From the NCBI RefSeq assembly GCF_025133575.1, contig NZ_CP104011.1:4906965-4970964 (forward strand): a stretch of 64,000 nt of DNA, in the 5' to 3' direction. This stretch comes from Pseudomonas sp. GCEP-101 (GTDB lineage: Bacteria; Pseudomonadota; Gammaproteobacteria; Pseudomonadales; Pseudomonadaceae). Position numbers and translations under genes: made by a program. The stretch's first letter is position 1. The number at the start of each line of letters is the position of its first letter. Shown in pieces: positions 11,392 through 19,424 of this stretch. The notes under the pieces are model-generated. The model was not told the DNA's origin and did no database searches. It saw only the letters and a list, made by a program, of their open reading frames with translations.

Positions 11392-12590
11392 TGCGCCTGT
11401 TCCTGGTCGCCAGCCTGGCCTGGCAGGACTACCGCAGCGACTGGCGGCTGTCCGCCTGCGCGGTGCTCGCCCTGGTGGCGGTGCTGGTGCCGCTGCTGGT
11501 GCTGTTCGGCCTGAAGTTCGGCCTGGTCGGCAGCCTCACCGAGCGCCTGCAGCGCGACCCGGGCGTGCGCGAGATCATCCCGCTGGGCGGTGCGCGCTTC
11601 GATGCGGCCTACGTTGCCGCGCTGGCGGCACGCCCGGACGTGGCGTTCGCCGTGCCGCGCACCCGGCAGATCGCCGCCAGCGTGCAGCTGTCGCAGCCCG
11701 GGCGCGAGGCGCTGACCGCCGAGATGATCCCGACCGCCGCTGGCGACCCCTTGCTCGGCAGCCTGCCGGTGCCGGCGCAGCTGACCCAGGTACTGCTCAG
11801 CCACACCGCGGCGCAGAAGCTGAACGTGCACGCCGGCGACACGCTGCAGGCACTGCTGACGCGGCAGAACGCCGGCCGCGACAGTTCCCGTTCGATGGCC
11901 GTGCAGGTGATCGGCGTGCTGCCGCTGGAAGCGTTCGGCCGCGATGGGCTGTTCGCCGCGCCGGCGCTGCTGGAAGCCGCCGAGGACTTCCGCGATGGCC
12001 GCGCCGTGGCGGCCTTCGGCTGGCCCGGCGAGGCAGCCGGCGATCACGTGCAGCGCATCTACCCGGCGTTCCGCCTGTATGCCCGCGGCCTGGACGACGT
12101 CGAGCCGCTGCGCCTGCACTTCGCCCGGCAGGGCGTGGACGTCTTCACCCAGGCCGCCGCCATCGAGCGGGTGCGGTCGCTGTCGCGCAACCTGACGCTG
12201 GTGTTCTGGCTGATCGCCGCCCTGGCCCTGGCGGGGGCCTTCGCCGCCATCTGCGCCGGCGCGCTGGCCGCGGTGCAACGCAAGCGCCGCGAGCTGGCGG
12301 TGCTGCGGCTGGTGGGCTTCGGTACCTCGGCGCTGCTCGCCTTCGTGGTGCTGCAGGCGCTCTACAGCGCAGCCTTCGCCACGCTGCTCGCGGCGCTGGT
12401 GTACCGCCTGGCCCAGGGCGGGCTGAACCAGCTGTTCGTGGCGCAGCCGGGCGAGCATGCCGCGCAGTTGCTGCCCGTTCATTACCTCATCGCCGTCCTC
12501 GCGGTGCTCGCGGCCAGCCTGCTGGCGGCGCTGCTCGGCGGGTGGCGCACCAGCCGAATCGATGCTGCTCAAGGAGTCAGAGATGTCTGA
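11391..12590 (+). CDS. tagS: T6SS-associated ABC transporter permease TagS (FtsX-like)
   Basis: TagS is the membrane partner of TagT in the envelope-sensing branch of the H1-T6SS. It has the LolC/FtsX topology: one membrane segment near residues 18-44, a large periplasmic domain, then three C-terminal segments near 268-295, 310-338 and 362-386. Length is 399 residues. The start follows the tagT stop with a one-base overlap, and the end overlaps the tagR start by eight bases. Confidence 0.9.
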   Translation: MRLFLVASLAWQDYRSDWRLSACAVLALVAVLVPLLVLFGLKFGLVGSLTERLQRDPGVREIIPLGGARFDAAYVAALAARPDVAFAVPRTRQIAASVQLSQPGREALTAEMIPTAAGDPLLGSLPVPAQLTQVLLSHTAAQKLNVHAGDTLQALLTRQNAGRDSSRSMAVQVIGVLPLEAFGRDGLFAAPALLEAAEDFRDGRAVAAFGWPGEAAGDHVQRIYPAFRLYARGLDDVEPLRLHFARQGVDVFTQAAAIERVRSLSRNLTLVFWLIAALALAGAFAAICAGALAAVQRKRRELAVLRLVGFGTSALLAFVVLQALYSAAFATLLAALVYRLAQGGLNQLFVAQPGEHAAQLLPVHYLIAVLAVLAASLLAALLGGWRTSRIDAAQGVRDV

Positions 12591-14331
12591 ATGGCGCCGT
12601 GCTGTCCTGGCCTTGGCCCCCGTTGCCCTGGCCCTCCAGTCCCTGCTGGCGGCGCCCGCCGCGCAGGCGGAGGAGGGCGACAAGCTGAACAACCCCAAGC
12701 CGCTGGCCGATGACGTGGCACTGCCGCTGCCCTGCGGCGGGGAGATGGTGTTCCGTTACGTCTACGTGCTGGCCAAGGGCTCGCTGGACGATCGCGAGGT
12801 CAACCTGGGCTATCCCTTCAGCGAGGGCGAGCCCGGCTACAAGCAGTCGTTCATCTCCGGCTATCGCCGCGAGTACATCAACGGCCAGTTCAGCCTGGGC
12901 GACCTGCCGGCGGACTGGAGCAAGGCCATCGCCAGCCAGTTGCCCAAAGCGGGCAAAGGCGAGCCGCTGAAACCGATGTTCTATTTCCTCGGCAAGTACG
13001 AGGTGACCGCCCGCCAGTACGCCCAGGTGATGGCACAGGCCCAGGCGCTGGCCGAGGGCCAGGACGCGCCGGCCTGCGAGACGCTGAACCTGCCCGACGG
13101 CGTGGCCGGGCGGCTGCCCAAGGTGAAGCTGTCACGCTTCGAGGCGGAGCGCTTTTCCGCGGTGTACAGCGCCTGGCTGATGAAGTATCAGCGCGACCGC
13201 CTGCCCGTCAGCGGCCGTGGCAAGAGCGAGGAGGACGGCGGATTCGGCTTCGTCCGCCTACCCACCGAGGTCGAGTGGGAATTCGCCGCGCGCGGCGCCC
13301 AGGCGGTGTCGCGGCAGCAACTGGAGGCGCGGCTGTTTCCGCGCCGGGTGGAGGGCAGCGACAACGACGGGCCGCTGGCCGACTGGGCGGTATTCAACCA
13401 GGTGGCCGGCGGCACCGGCCAGGCGGCGCGCCTGATGCCCATCGGCACCCGGCAGCCGAACCCGATCGGCCTGTTCGACGTCATCGGCAATGCCGCCGAG
13501 ATGGTCCAGGAGTCCTTCCAGCTGGTGCATGCCGGCCGTCTGCAAGGCGCCTATGGCGGCTTCGTGGTCAAGGGCGGCAACTACCTCGAAGGCGAGGGCA
13601 CCCTGTTCACCGGCATGCGTCGCGAGTACCCGCTGTTCGCCCCCGACGGCACCGAGCAGCGCAATGAGACCACCGGCTTCCGCGTGGCCATCGGCGCGTT
13701 GTCGGCGCCGCGATCGCGCTACCAGGAACTGTTCGAGCAGTGGAAGAAGGAAGGGCGCCTGGCCGGGCTGACCGACGCCATCGACGATACCCAGGACCCC
13801 ACCCAGCGCCTGGACGGCATCATCGCCGCCACCACCGATGCGCGCCTGCAGGCCGAGCTGGGCACGATCAACGAGGAACTCAAGCGCAACGTCGCGCTGA
13901 TCGCCCGGCAGCGCGAGGAGGCCGCCGGCAACCTGATCCAGTCCTCGGCGCTGGTGGCGGAAACCATCAACAACTACAACATCCGCCTCACCAACCTGCG
14001 CAAGAGCCAGCAGCAGGCCGAGCAGGCCAAGGACGCCGCCAGCGCCAAGCTGTTCGGCCAGGCCATCGAGAACGGCAGCAGTGCGCTCAATGGCGCCGTG
14101 GTCATCTACATCGACAACCTGGCCACCGGCACGCGCTACACCGACGCGGTGATCCAGGCGCAGTTCCAGCGCATCAAGGAAGAACTCAATCGCAAGCCGG
14201 TGATCGGCAAGAGCCTGGTCACCCGCGCCACCCTGTTCGTCAGGCACGTCAGCCAGTACCGCCAGCAGCAGCGCGCGGAACCGGAGGCGGTCCTGAAGGA
14301 ATTGCTTGCATCGGCAGTACCGAAGCCATGA
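12583..14331 (+). CDS. tagR: T6SS-associated periplasmic protein TagR (formylglycine-generating-enzyme fold)
   Basis: TagR acts in the periplasm and promotes PpkA activity. The 582-residue protein starts with a signal peptide ending near AAPAAQA. It then has an FGE/sulfatase-modifying-factor (SUMF1-type) domain over about residues 35-370, seen in KYEVTARQYAQVM, LPTEVEWEFAARG, NPIGLFDVIGNAAEMV and ETTGFRVAIG. The C-terminal ~200 residues are charged and look helical. The ATG used has an AAGGAG ribosome site eight bases earlier. The fold is normally enzymatic in sulfatase activation, but in TagR it is thought to be a sensing domain, so no catalytic role is claimed here. Confidence 0.92.
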   Translation: MSEWRRAVLALAPVALALQSLLAAPAAQAEEGDKLNNPKPLADDVALPLPCGGEMVFRYVYVLAKGSLDDREVNLGYPFSEGEPGYKQSFISGYRREYINGQFSLGDLPADWSKAIASQLPKAGKGEPLKPMFYFLGKYEVTARQYAQVMAQAQALAEGQDAPACETLNLPDGVAGRLPKVKLSRFEAERFSAVYSAWLMKYQRDRLPVSGRGKSEEDGGFGFVRLPTEVEWEFAARGAQAVSRQQLEARLFPRRVEGSDNDGPLADWAVFNQVAGGTGQAARLMPIGTRQPNPIGLFDVIGNAAEMVQESFQLVHAGRLQGAYGGFVVKGGNYLEGEGTLFTGMRREYPLFAPDGTEQRNETTGFRVAIGALSAPRSRYQELFEQWKKEGRLAGLTDAIDDTQDPTQRLDGIIAATTDARLQAELGTINEELKRNVALIARQREEAAGNLIQSSALVAETINNYNIRLTNLRKSQQQAEQAKDAASAKLFGQAIENGSSALNGAVVIYIDNLATGTRYTDAVIQAQFQRIKEELNRKPVIGKSLVTRATLFVRHVSQYRQQQRAEPEAVLKELLASAVPKP

Positions 14332-14416
14332 CCACCGATGCCAGGCATGTACAGAAGGAACCCGGTCGGCGACCCGCCGTTTCCGGGGTGGTCAAACCCC
14401 AGTAGAGAGCCCAGAA

Positions 14417-15361
14417 ATGCAATCGTTCGCTAACTCCGTATCCCTGCACCCGCGCCGTCGCGCGCTGACGCTGGCCACCGCCGGCTTCACCTGTGTCGCT
14501 GTCCTGCTCAGCGGCTGCTCCAGCTCGCCGGTCTCGCAGATCGGCAAGAGCACCAAGGTCGAGTACTACCCCAGCTGCTACGAGCCGGTGCAGCACCTGC
14601 GCGACACCGACTCCAACATGACCAAGTCGGTCGCCACCGGCGCGGTGATCGGCGCGGTGGGCGGTGCCCTCACCGGCGCGCTGGTCGGCAACAAGGAAGA
14701 CCGCGGCCGCAACGCCGCCATCGGCGCTGCCGGTGGTGCGCTGGTTGGCGGTGCCGCCGGCTACTACACCGAGAAGCAGAAGCAGATCACCGACGACCAT
14801 CAGCGCCTGGCTTCCTACGCCGCCGACGCGGACAAGAGCTCCGCCGACATCGATCGCAGCGTGGCCTACGCCCAGGCGTCGCAGTCCTGCTACCAGCAGC
14901 AGTTCAGCGCCCTGCTGCAACAGCGCAAGGCCGGGACCATCAAGGACGACGAAGGTCGCAAGCGCCTGGCGGAAATCGTCGCCGGCCTGAAGGAATCCAA
15001 CGACCTGATCACCGCGGTCAGCGGCAAGGCCGGCGAAGACCTGAGCAACTACACCCAGGCCTATGAGAAGGACCTGCAGACCGTTGGCGTCAAGCGTGCC
15101 GACGTCGCCACCGTCGCCCAGGCCAGCAGCACCACCACCTCGCCGACCAAGGCGAAAACCAAGACCAAGACCAAGACCCAGCAGAAGAAACTCCCGGTGG
15201 TGCCCAGCGAAGCGGTCGCTTCCGAGCGCGCCCTGCGTGATGCCCAGGCCAAGCAGCTGAAGAGCGTGGAGGTTGCCTCCCAGGGCACCACCCAGGTCAA
15301 CGGCATGTGCAAGAACCCGGATATCGGCGACTGGGCACCGGTTCCCTGCCCGAACGCGTAA
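14417..15361 (+). CDS. tagQ: T6SS-associated outer-membrane lipoprotein TagQ
   Basis: TagQ is the outer-membrane lipoprotein that holds TagR at the membrane in the H1 sensing branch. The 314-residue precursor has a lipobox LLSGC at the end of an N-terminal signal. A glycine-zipper region lies near residues 75-115 (GAVGGALTGALVG and GAAGGALVGGAAG), then a helical region. A Lys-Thr repeat (KTKTKTKT) follows near residue 250, written as repeated AAGACC codons. It is the last gene in the conserved operon, separated from tagR by 85 bases that include a short GGGGT/ACCCC stem. Confidence 0.9.
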   Translation: MQSFANSVSLHPRRRALTLATAGFTCVAVLLSGCSSSPVSQIGKSTKVEYYPSCYEPVQHLRDTDSNMTKSVATGAVIGAVGGALTGALVGNKEDRGRNAAIGAAGGALVGGAAGYYTEKQKQITDDHQRLASYAADADKSSADIDRSVAYAQASQSCYQQQFSALLQQRKAGTIKDDEGRKRLAEIVAGLKESNDLITAVSGKAGEDLSNYTQAYEKDLQTVGVKRADVATVAQASSTTTSPTKAKTKTKTKTQQKKLPVVPSEAVASERALRDAQAKQLKSVEVASQGTTQVNGMCKNPDIGDWAPVPCPNA

Positions 15362-15396
15362 GCCAGGAGGCCGGCGTTGCACCGGCCGCCGTTGTT

Positions 15397-15422
15397 CCCC
15401 CTTCGGGCCCGCCCGAAGGGGG
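15397..15422 (+). terminator. Strong stem-loop after tagQ
   Basis: CCCCCTTCGGG pairs with CCCGAAGGGGG, an 11-base-pair stem with a four-base loop, between tagQ and the next gene. No run of T follows, so it is not a classical intrinsic terminator. It may stop or thin out read-through from the T6SS operon, or protect the 3' end of its message. Confidence 0.55.
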
Positions 15423-15451
15423 CAGTCACTGAACAAGGATGAGTCCCCGCG

Positions 15452-15862
15452 ATGTCTGAAGCTTCCGTTTCCCGCCCCGCTGAAGTCCTGCGCGGCCTGC
15501 TGTTCGGCGTGATCGGCCTGGTCTGCCTGGCGATCGTCGCCTACGAGGTGGTCGACCGCGTGCAGTTCCTGCGCAACGCCCACGTCGCCGACGGCCAGGT
15601 CGAGAGCCTCAACGCTGGCGGCTCGCACCCGCAGGTGGCCTTCACCACGGACGACGGCCAGCGGATTTCCTATCCGCAGAACGGGTTGATCTTCGGCTAC
15701 CAGCAAGGCCAGAGCGTTCGCGTGCTGTACCTGCCCGAACGCGCCCAGGCCAGCGCCATCGTCGATGACATGGGCGCCCTGTGGGGCATGACGGCCCTGC
15801 TCGGTCTGCTGGGCGCCGCCTTCGCCGGTGTCGGCCTGCATTCGCTGCTCAAGCGCCGGTAG
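15452..15862 (+). CDS. Small inner-membrane protein (DUF3592-like), candidate immunity protein of Tsi4 type
   Basis: The 136-residue protein has one membrane segment near residues 15-33 and another near 108-130. Between them is a ~70-residue soluble part that looks like the DUF3592 fold (VADGQVESLNAGG, VRVLYLP). With this topology the middle part would lie in the periplasm or at the membrane surface. It is 33 bases upstream of a glycine-rich protein and directly behind the H1-T6SS operon. A membrane protein paired with a presumed pore-former suggests an immunity role, as with Tsi4 of P. aeruginosa. The family resemblance is from memory, not from a search. A weak AAGGA site lies 12 bases before the ATG. 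Confidence 0.6.
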   Translation: MSEASVSRPAEVLRGLLFGVIGLVCLAIVAYEVVDRVQFLRNAHVADGQVESLNAGGSHPQVAFTTDDGQRISYPQNGLIFGYQQGQSVRVLYLPERAQASAIVDDMGALWGMTALLGLLGAAFAGVGLHSLLKRR

Positions 15863-15895
15863 GGCGCGTGTATTTCGTTCAAAGGAATCTGAACC

Positions 15896-16486
15896 ATGGA
15901 AAACTCGATCATCCCCATCAGCCTGCGCGCGAGCGCCTGGGAATACGTCACCGGCAGCAGCGGGGGCGTGAGCTTCATGTTCCTGGCCGGCGGGGGTGGG
16001 CAGTTGGTGCTGAAGAACCCGCAAGGCCAGGAGGACAAGTTCTCCTTCGGTGGCGTGGGGGTGGGAGCGGGCTTCGGCGCCCGCCTGCCGAAGATCGGCA
16101 AGGTCAACCTCAACGTGCGCGGCAAGAGCGTCGGCGCCACCGGTGCCGCCGAGTCGTTCCCCAGCACCGGCCAGGTGTATGTGTCCGATGCGCTGCGTGA
16201 CCGCGACCTGAGCCACGACGACATCACCGGCGCCTGCGCCTATATCGAACTGGCGGGCGGTCTTGGCCTGGGCTACAGCGGGACGGCGGTACTGTTCGGG
16301 CTGGACGCCAAGCTCCTGGCCTTGACCATGGCCATGTCGGCCGTGCCGGCGTCCCAGATCCTGGGCGGCTTCACCGTCCAGCGGCAGTTGCTGCAGTCGG
16401 CGCGTGGCGCGCTGTTCATGCGCGGCGTGACCGCCGGCCTGCAAGCGGGCGGCGGCGCGGCCGTGTACATCGGCGGGCTGTTCTAG
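15896..16486 (+). CDS. Glycine-rich protein, candidate T6SS pore-forming effector of Tse4 type
   Basis: This 196-residue protein has no signal peptide and no recognised enzyme motif. It has three glycine-rich stretches: GGVGVGAGFGARLPKIGK near residue 52, AGGLGLGYSGTAVLFG near 122, and a C-terminal AGLQAGGGAAVYIGGLF. Such GxxxG spacing (glycine zipper) is typical of proteins that pack helices in membranes. In P. aeruginosa the H1 effector Tse4 is a small glycine-zipper protein that forms ion-selective pores and pairs with a membrane immunity protein. Size, composition, partner gene and the adjacent H1 locus all fit. The ribosome site AAAGGA lies nine bases before the ATG. Without a homology search this remains a strong guess. 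Confidence 0.55.
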   Translation: MENSIIPISLRASAWEYVTGSSGGVSFMFLAGGGGQLVLKNPQGQEDKFSFGGVGVGAGFGARLPKIGKVNLNVRGKSVGATGAAESFPSTGQVYVSDALRDRDLSHDDITGACAYIELAGGLGLGYSGTAVLFGLDAKLLALTMAMSAVPASQILGGFTVQRQLLQSARGALFMRGVTAGLQAGGGAAVYIGGLF

Positions 16487-16580
16487 GCCCGCTGCGCGAC
16501 GGTCGGGCGCAAGGCGTTCGATCGTCGTCCCCCAGCACGCCCGCCGTGCTGGACCCGGCGCGCAGGGCAGGGCACGCTGC

Positions 16581-16608
16581 TGGCCGTTGCCTGGCCGTTG
16601 CCTGGCCG
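16581..16608. repeat. Short tandem repeat, 11-base unit
   Basis: TGGCCGTTGCC occurs twice head to tail, followed by half a copy. It lies in the untranslated gap between the glycine-rich protein and the HAD phosphatase gene. Any coding reading through it is only the open upstream extension of the HAD frame. Confidence 0.7.
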
Positions 16609-16684
16609 CGCAACGCCGGCCGCCCTGAGGGCCGCCGCCCTCCTATTGAACGCACCTGCCCGGGCACCCACGAGAACTATCCGG

Positions 16685-17332
16685 ATGACCTACCGACTCG
16701 CCATTTTCGATTTCGACGGCACGCTGGCCGATTCTTTTCCCTGGTTCGTCGGGGTGTTCAACCAGGTCGCCGATCGACATGGCTTCAGCCGCATCCATCC
16801 GCAGGACCTGGACAGCCTGCGCACCCAGGGCGCACGCCAGATCATGGCGCGCCTGGGCATACCGCGCTGGAAGCTGCCGCTGGTGGCGCGCAGCTTTACC
16901 CGCCTGATGAAGCAGCAGCGCAGCGCGATCCAGCTCTTCGATGGCATCGCCGCGACGCTGGCCGAGCTTGACCGGCAGGGCGTGATCCTGGCGGTGGTGT
17001 CGTCCAATTCCCGGGAGAACGTCACCCATGTGCTGGGGCCGTGTTGCCGGCATATCCGCGCACTGGAGTGCGGGGCATCGATCTTCGGCAAGGCCTCGCG
17101 CCTGAACCGGGTCATGCGCCAGTTCGGCGTGACGCGCGATGAGACGATCTACGTGGGCGACCAGCCCATGGACGGCGAAGCCGCCGCCAGCGCCGGCATC
17201 GCCTTTGGCGCGGTGGCCTGGGGCTACGGCGCGCCGGAGGCCTTCAGCAGCCTGGGCCAGCACCGGTGGTTCGCCAGCATCGGCCAGTTGCAGCAACTGG
17301 CACAGCCCCGCGGCGAGCCGGTGACCGGCTGA
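16685..17332 (+). CDS. HAD-family phosphatase (phosphoglycolate phosphatase-like)
   Basis: A soluble 215-residue hydrolase of the haloacid dehalogenase superfamily. Motif I is FDFDGTLADS near residues 8-17, with both aspartates kept. Motif II is VVSSNS near residue 104, and motif IV is YVGDQPMDGEAAASAG near 155. The cap region lies between motifs I and II, as in phosphoglycolate phosphatase-type enzymes that act on small phosphate esters. The substrate cannot be told from sequence. An in-frame extension of 29 codons upstream has no good ribosome site and contains a tandem repeat, so the internal ATG at the start of the HAD motif is preferred. Confidence 0.8.
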   Translation: MTYRLAIFDFDGTLADSFPWFVGVFNQVADRHGFSRIHPQDLDSLRTQGARQIMARLGIPRWKLPLVARSFTRLMKQQRSAIQLFDGIAATLAELDRQGVILAVVSSNSRENVTHVLGPCCRHIRALECGASIFGKASRLNRVMRQFGVTRDETIYVGDQPMDGEAAASAGIAFGAVAWGYGAPEAFSSLGQHRWFASIGQLQQLAQPRGEPVTG

Positions 17333-17500
17333 GCCGTCGCTTGGCGCCTTCATAGGATTTAACGAGCTTTAACTCGCCCTCAGTACCCGCGCCCCGCAAA
17401 GATGCCGCAGGCGGGGAACGGCATCCCGCTGCCACGAGGGCGGGCCACCGCGTCCACGCGCCACGTCCTGCCGTCGTTCCCTGACGCATGCCAACAGGCA

Positions 17501-17518
17501 TTGCGCGTGGCGCAACGC
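17501..17518. promoter_or_regulatory. Palindromic operator candidate upstream of the Mo-hydroxylase operon
   Basis: TTGCGC-GTG-GCGCAA is a perfect 6-3-6 palindrome (17501-17515) about 160 bases before the cytochrome gene. The same 18 bases occur in reverse complement at 21672-21689, before the next transcription unit. In both places the palindrome is followed by NNCGGTT and preceded by a CCAA. The rest of the 17333-17676 gap shows only a weak CGAG/CTCG stem near 17363 and no clear -10/-35 pair. Confidence 0.55.
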
Positions 17519-17676
17519 GGTTTTGCTCGGTGGGGCGATATTCCAATCAGGACGCGCTCCCTACCATTCGAGCCGGCATGCCGCGGTTGCCGGAGTCGAT
17601 AGCCACTCCACGCGACGCGGCCAGGAAACTGGAACACGCCCGGTGCGGTATCCATGGATTGCGGAGGTGAGTGCTG

Positions 17677-18942
17677 ATGACGCGAAAAACGATCTGGACC
17701 GGCCTGGGTGCCCTGGCGGCGGTGGGCGTCGCACTGGCCTTCGCCATCCTCTGGCGGCCCGCCATCGCGCCGCGGGGGGAACTCGCCGCGGCGTCCCAGG
17801 AGCAGATCCGCCGGGGCAGCCTCGTGGTGGAGGCCGGTGATTGCGCGGTTTGCCACACCAGGCCCGGCGGGGCCTACCTGGCGGGCGGCCTCGGCCTGGT
17901 CACGCCGTTCGGCACGCTGTACAGCACCAACATCACCCCGGACGCCCGCACCGGCATCGGCCAATGGTCGTTCGAAGCCTTCGAGCGGGCGATGCGCCAC
18001 GGCATTTCCCGGGACGGGCATTTTCTCTATCCGGCCCTTCCCTACGTCCACTATCGCCGGATGACCGACGACGACCTGCGCGATGCCTATGCGTACCTGA
18101 TGAGCGGCCCGCCGGTGAACGCACCGGCGACGGACAACCAGATGAACTTCCCGATGAACCTCCGGCCGCTCGTGTCGTTCTGGAACATCCTCTTTTTGCG
18201 GGGAGAAACCTCTTCCTACGACGCCACGCGATCCGCGCCGTGGAACCGTGGCCGTTATCTGGTGGAGGGCGCGGGCCACTGTGCGGCCTGCCATTCGCCG
18301 CTCAACCTGCTGGGGGCCGAAAGCTCCGGCGAGCAACTGGCCGGCGGGGTCGTCGATGGCTGGGAGGCGCCCGACCTGCGTGGCATGGCCAGCGCCCCGG
18401 CGCCATGGACCCGCGAGCAACTGGTCGCCTACCTGCGCGGCGAGGTGGCCGCCGACCATGGCGCCGCGGCGGGGCCGATGCGCCCGGTCAGCCTGGGGCT
18501 TGCGCGCCTGCCCAGCGCCGACGTGCAGGCCATCGCGGAGTATCTGCTGAGCCTGCCGCCAGCCCCTGCCAGTGCCGTCCCGCCGGCGCCGCGGCAGGTT
18601 CCGGCCGACCCGCAGCAGAACCAGGGCGCCGCACTGTTCCAGGCCTCCTGCGCCGGCTGTCATGACGATGCAGCGCCGATGCGCCAGATCGATGCGCGCC
18701 CGGCGCTCGCCACGACCTCCGCGCTGCGCGCCGACAGCCCGCGCAACTTCATCAAGACCGTCCTCGAAGGCCTGCCACCCACGCCAGGCCAGGCCCGCCC
18801 GGCCATGCCGCCGTTCGCGGCGAGCCTAAACAACCGCCAGCTTGCGCAACTCGCGGCCTATCTGCGGGCCAAGGCCAAGCCGCAGCAACCCTGGCAGGAC
18901 CTTTCAACCACCCTCGATGCCCTACGGGAGCAGACGCCATGA
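17677..18942 (+). CDS. Tri-heme cytochrome c subunit of a molybdenum hydroxylase
   Basis: A 421-residue membrane-anchored cytochrome c with three CxxCH heme sites: CAVCH at residue 56, CAACH at 202 and CAGCH at 325. One N-terminal membrane segment (about 9-28) acts as an uncleaved anchor or signal. Proteins of this type take electrons from periplasmic Mo or PQQ dehydrogenases to the respiratory chain. The gene overlaps the 2Fe-2S subunit gene by four bases, so it is the electron-exit subunit of that enzyme. The ATG at 17677 has a GGAGG site nine bases upstream. A GTG six bases earlier is too close to that site. Confidence 0.88.
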   Translation: MTRKTIWTGLGALAAVGVALAFAILWRPAIAPRGELAAASQEQIRRGSLVVEAGDCAVCHTRPGGAYLAGGLGLVTPFGTLYSTNITPDARTGIGQWSFEAFERAMRHGISRDGHFLYPALPYVHYRRMTDDDLRDAYAYLMSGPPVNAPATDNQMNFPMNLRPLVSFWNILFLRGETSSYDATRSAPWNRGRYLVEGAGHCAACHSPLNLLGAESSGEQLAGGVVDGWEAPDLRGMASAPAPWTREQLVAYLRGEVAADHGAAAGPMRPVSLGLARLPSADVQAIAEYLLSLPPAPASAVPPAPRQVPADPQQNQGAALFQASCAGCHDDAAPMRQIDARPALATTSALRADSPRNFIKTVLEGLPPTPGQARPAMPPFAASLNNRQLAQLAAYLRAKAKPQQPWQDLSTTLDALREQTP

Positions 18943-19424
18943 CTCAGACCACGCTGACGGTGAACGGCGAGCCGCACACGCTCGACCTCGATGAGGACAT
19001 GCCGCTGCTCTACGCGCTGCGCAATCACCTGGGGCTCAACGGCGCGAAATATGGTTGCGGCCTGGGGCAGTGCGGCGCGTGCACGGTGATCGTCGACGAC
19101 AAGCCGGTGTTCGCCTGCCTGACGCCTTGCTCGGGGCTCGCCGGCAAGTCGATTCGCACCGTGGAAAGCCTGGGAAGCGCCGAGCGGCCCGGCCCGCTGC
19201 AGCAGGCCTTTATCGATGAGCAGGCGGCGCAATGCGGCTATTGCATCGCCGGCATGCTGATGCGCGCGCAGACCTTGCTCGAACGCAATCCGCACCCGAG
19301 CGAGGACGACATCCGCGCGTACATGGCGACCAACCTGTGTCGCTGCGGAACCCACCTGCGCATCGTGAAGGCCATCCGCCACGTCGCCGAACAAGGAGCC
19401 ATGCCCCATGAAAACCGCCGCTGA
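18939..19424 (+). CDS. 2Fe-2S subunit of a xanthine-oxidase-family molybdenum hydroxylase
   Basis: The 161-residue protein has a plant-type ferredoxin cluster with cysteines 40, 45, 48 and 60 (CGLGQCGACT). A second, helical 2Fe-2S domain uses cysteines 99, 102, 134 and 136 (QCGYCIAG, CRCG). This is the small subunit type found in isoquinoline 1-oxidoreductase (IorA), nicotinate dehydrogenase and periplasmic aldehyde dehydrogenases. It passes electrons from the Mo site to the cytochrome. It has no signal peptide of its own, so export is probably together with the Tat-signal-bearing large subunit. It overlaps both neighbours. Confidence 0.9.
   Translation: MTQTTLTVNGEPHTLDLDEDMPLLYALRNHLGLNGAKYGCGLGQCGACTVIVDDKPVFACLTPCSGLAGKSIRTVESLGSAERPGPLQQAFIDEQAAQCGYCIAGMLMRAQTLLERNPHPSEDDIRAYMATNLCRCGTHLRIVKAIRHVAEQGAMPHENRR

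Noticed and set aside
16598..16684. N-terminal extension of the HAD phosphatase
   Set aside because: No ribosome site, crosses an 11-base tandem repeat region, and the family starts at the DxD motif a few residues after the ATG chosen.
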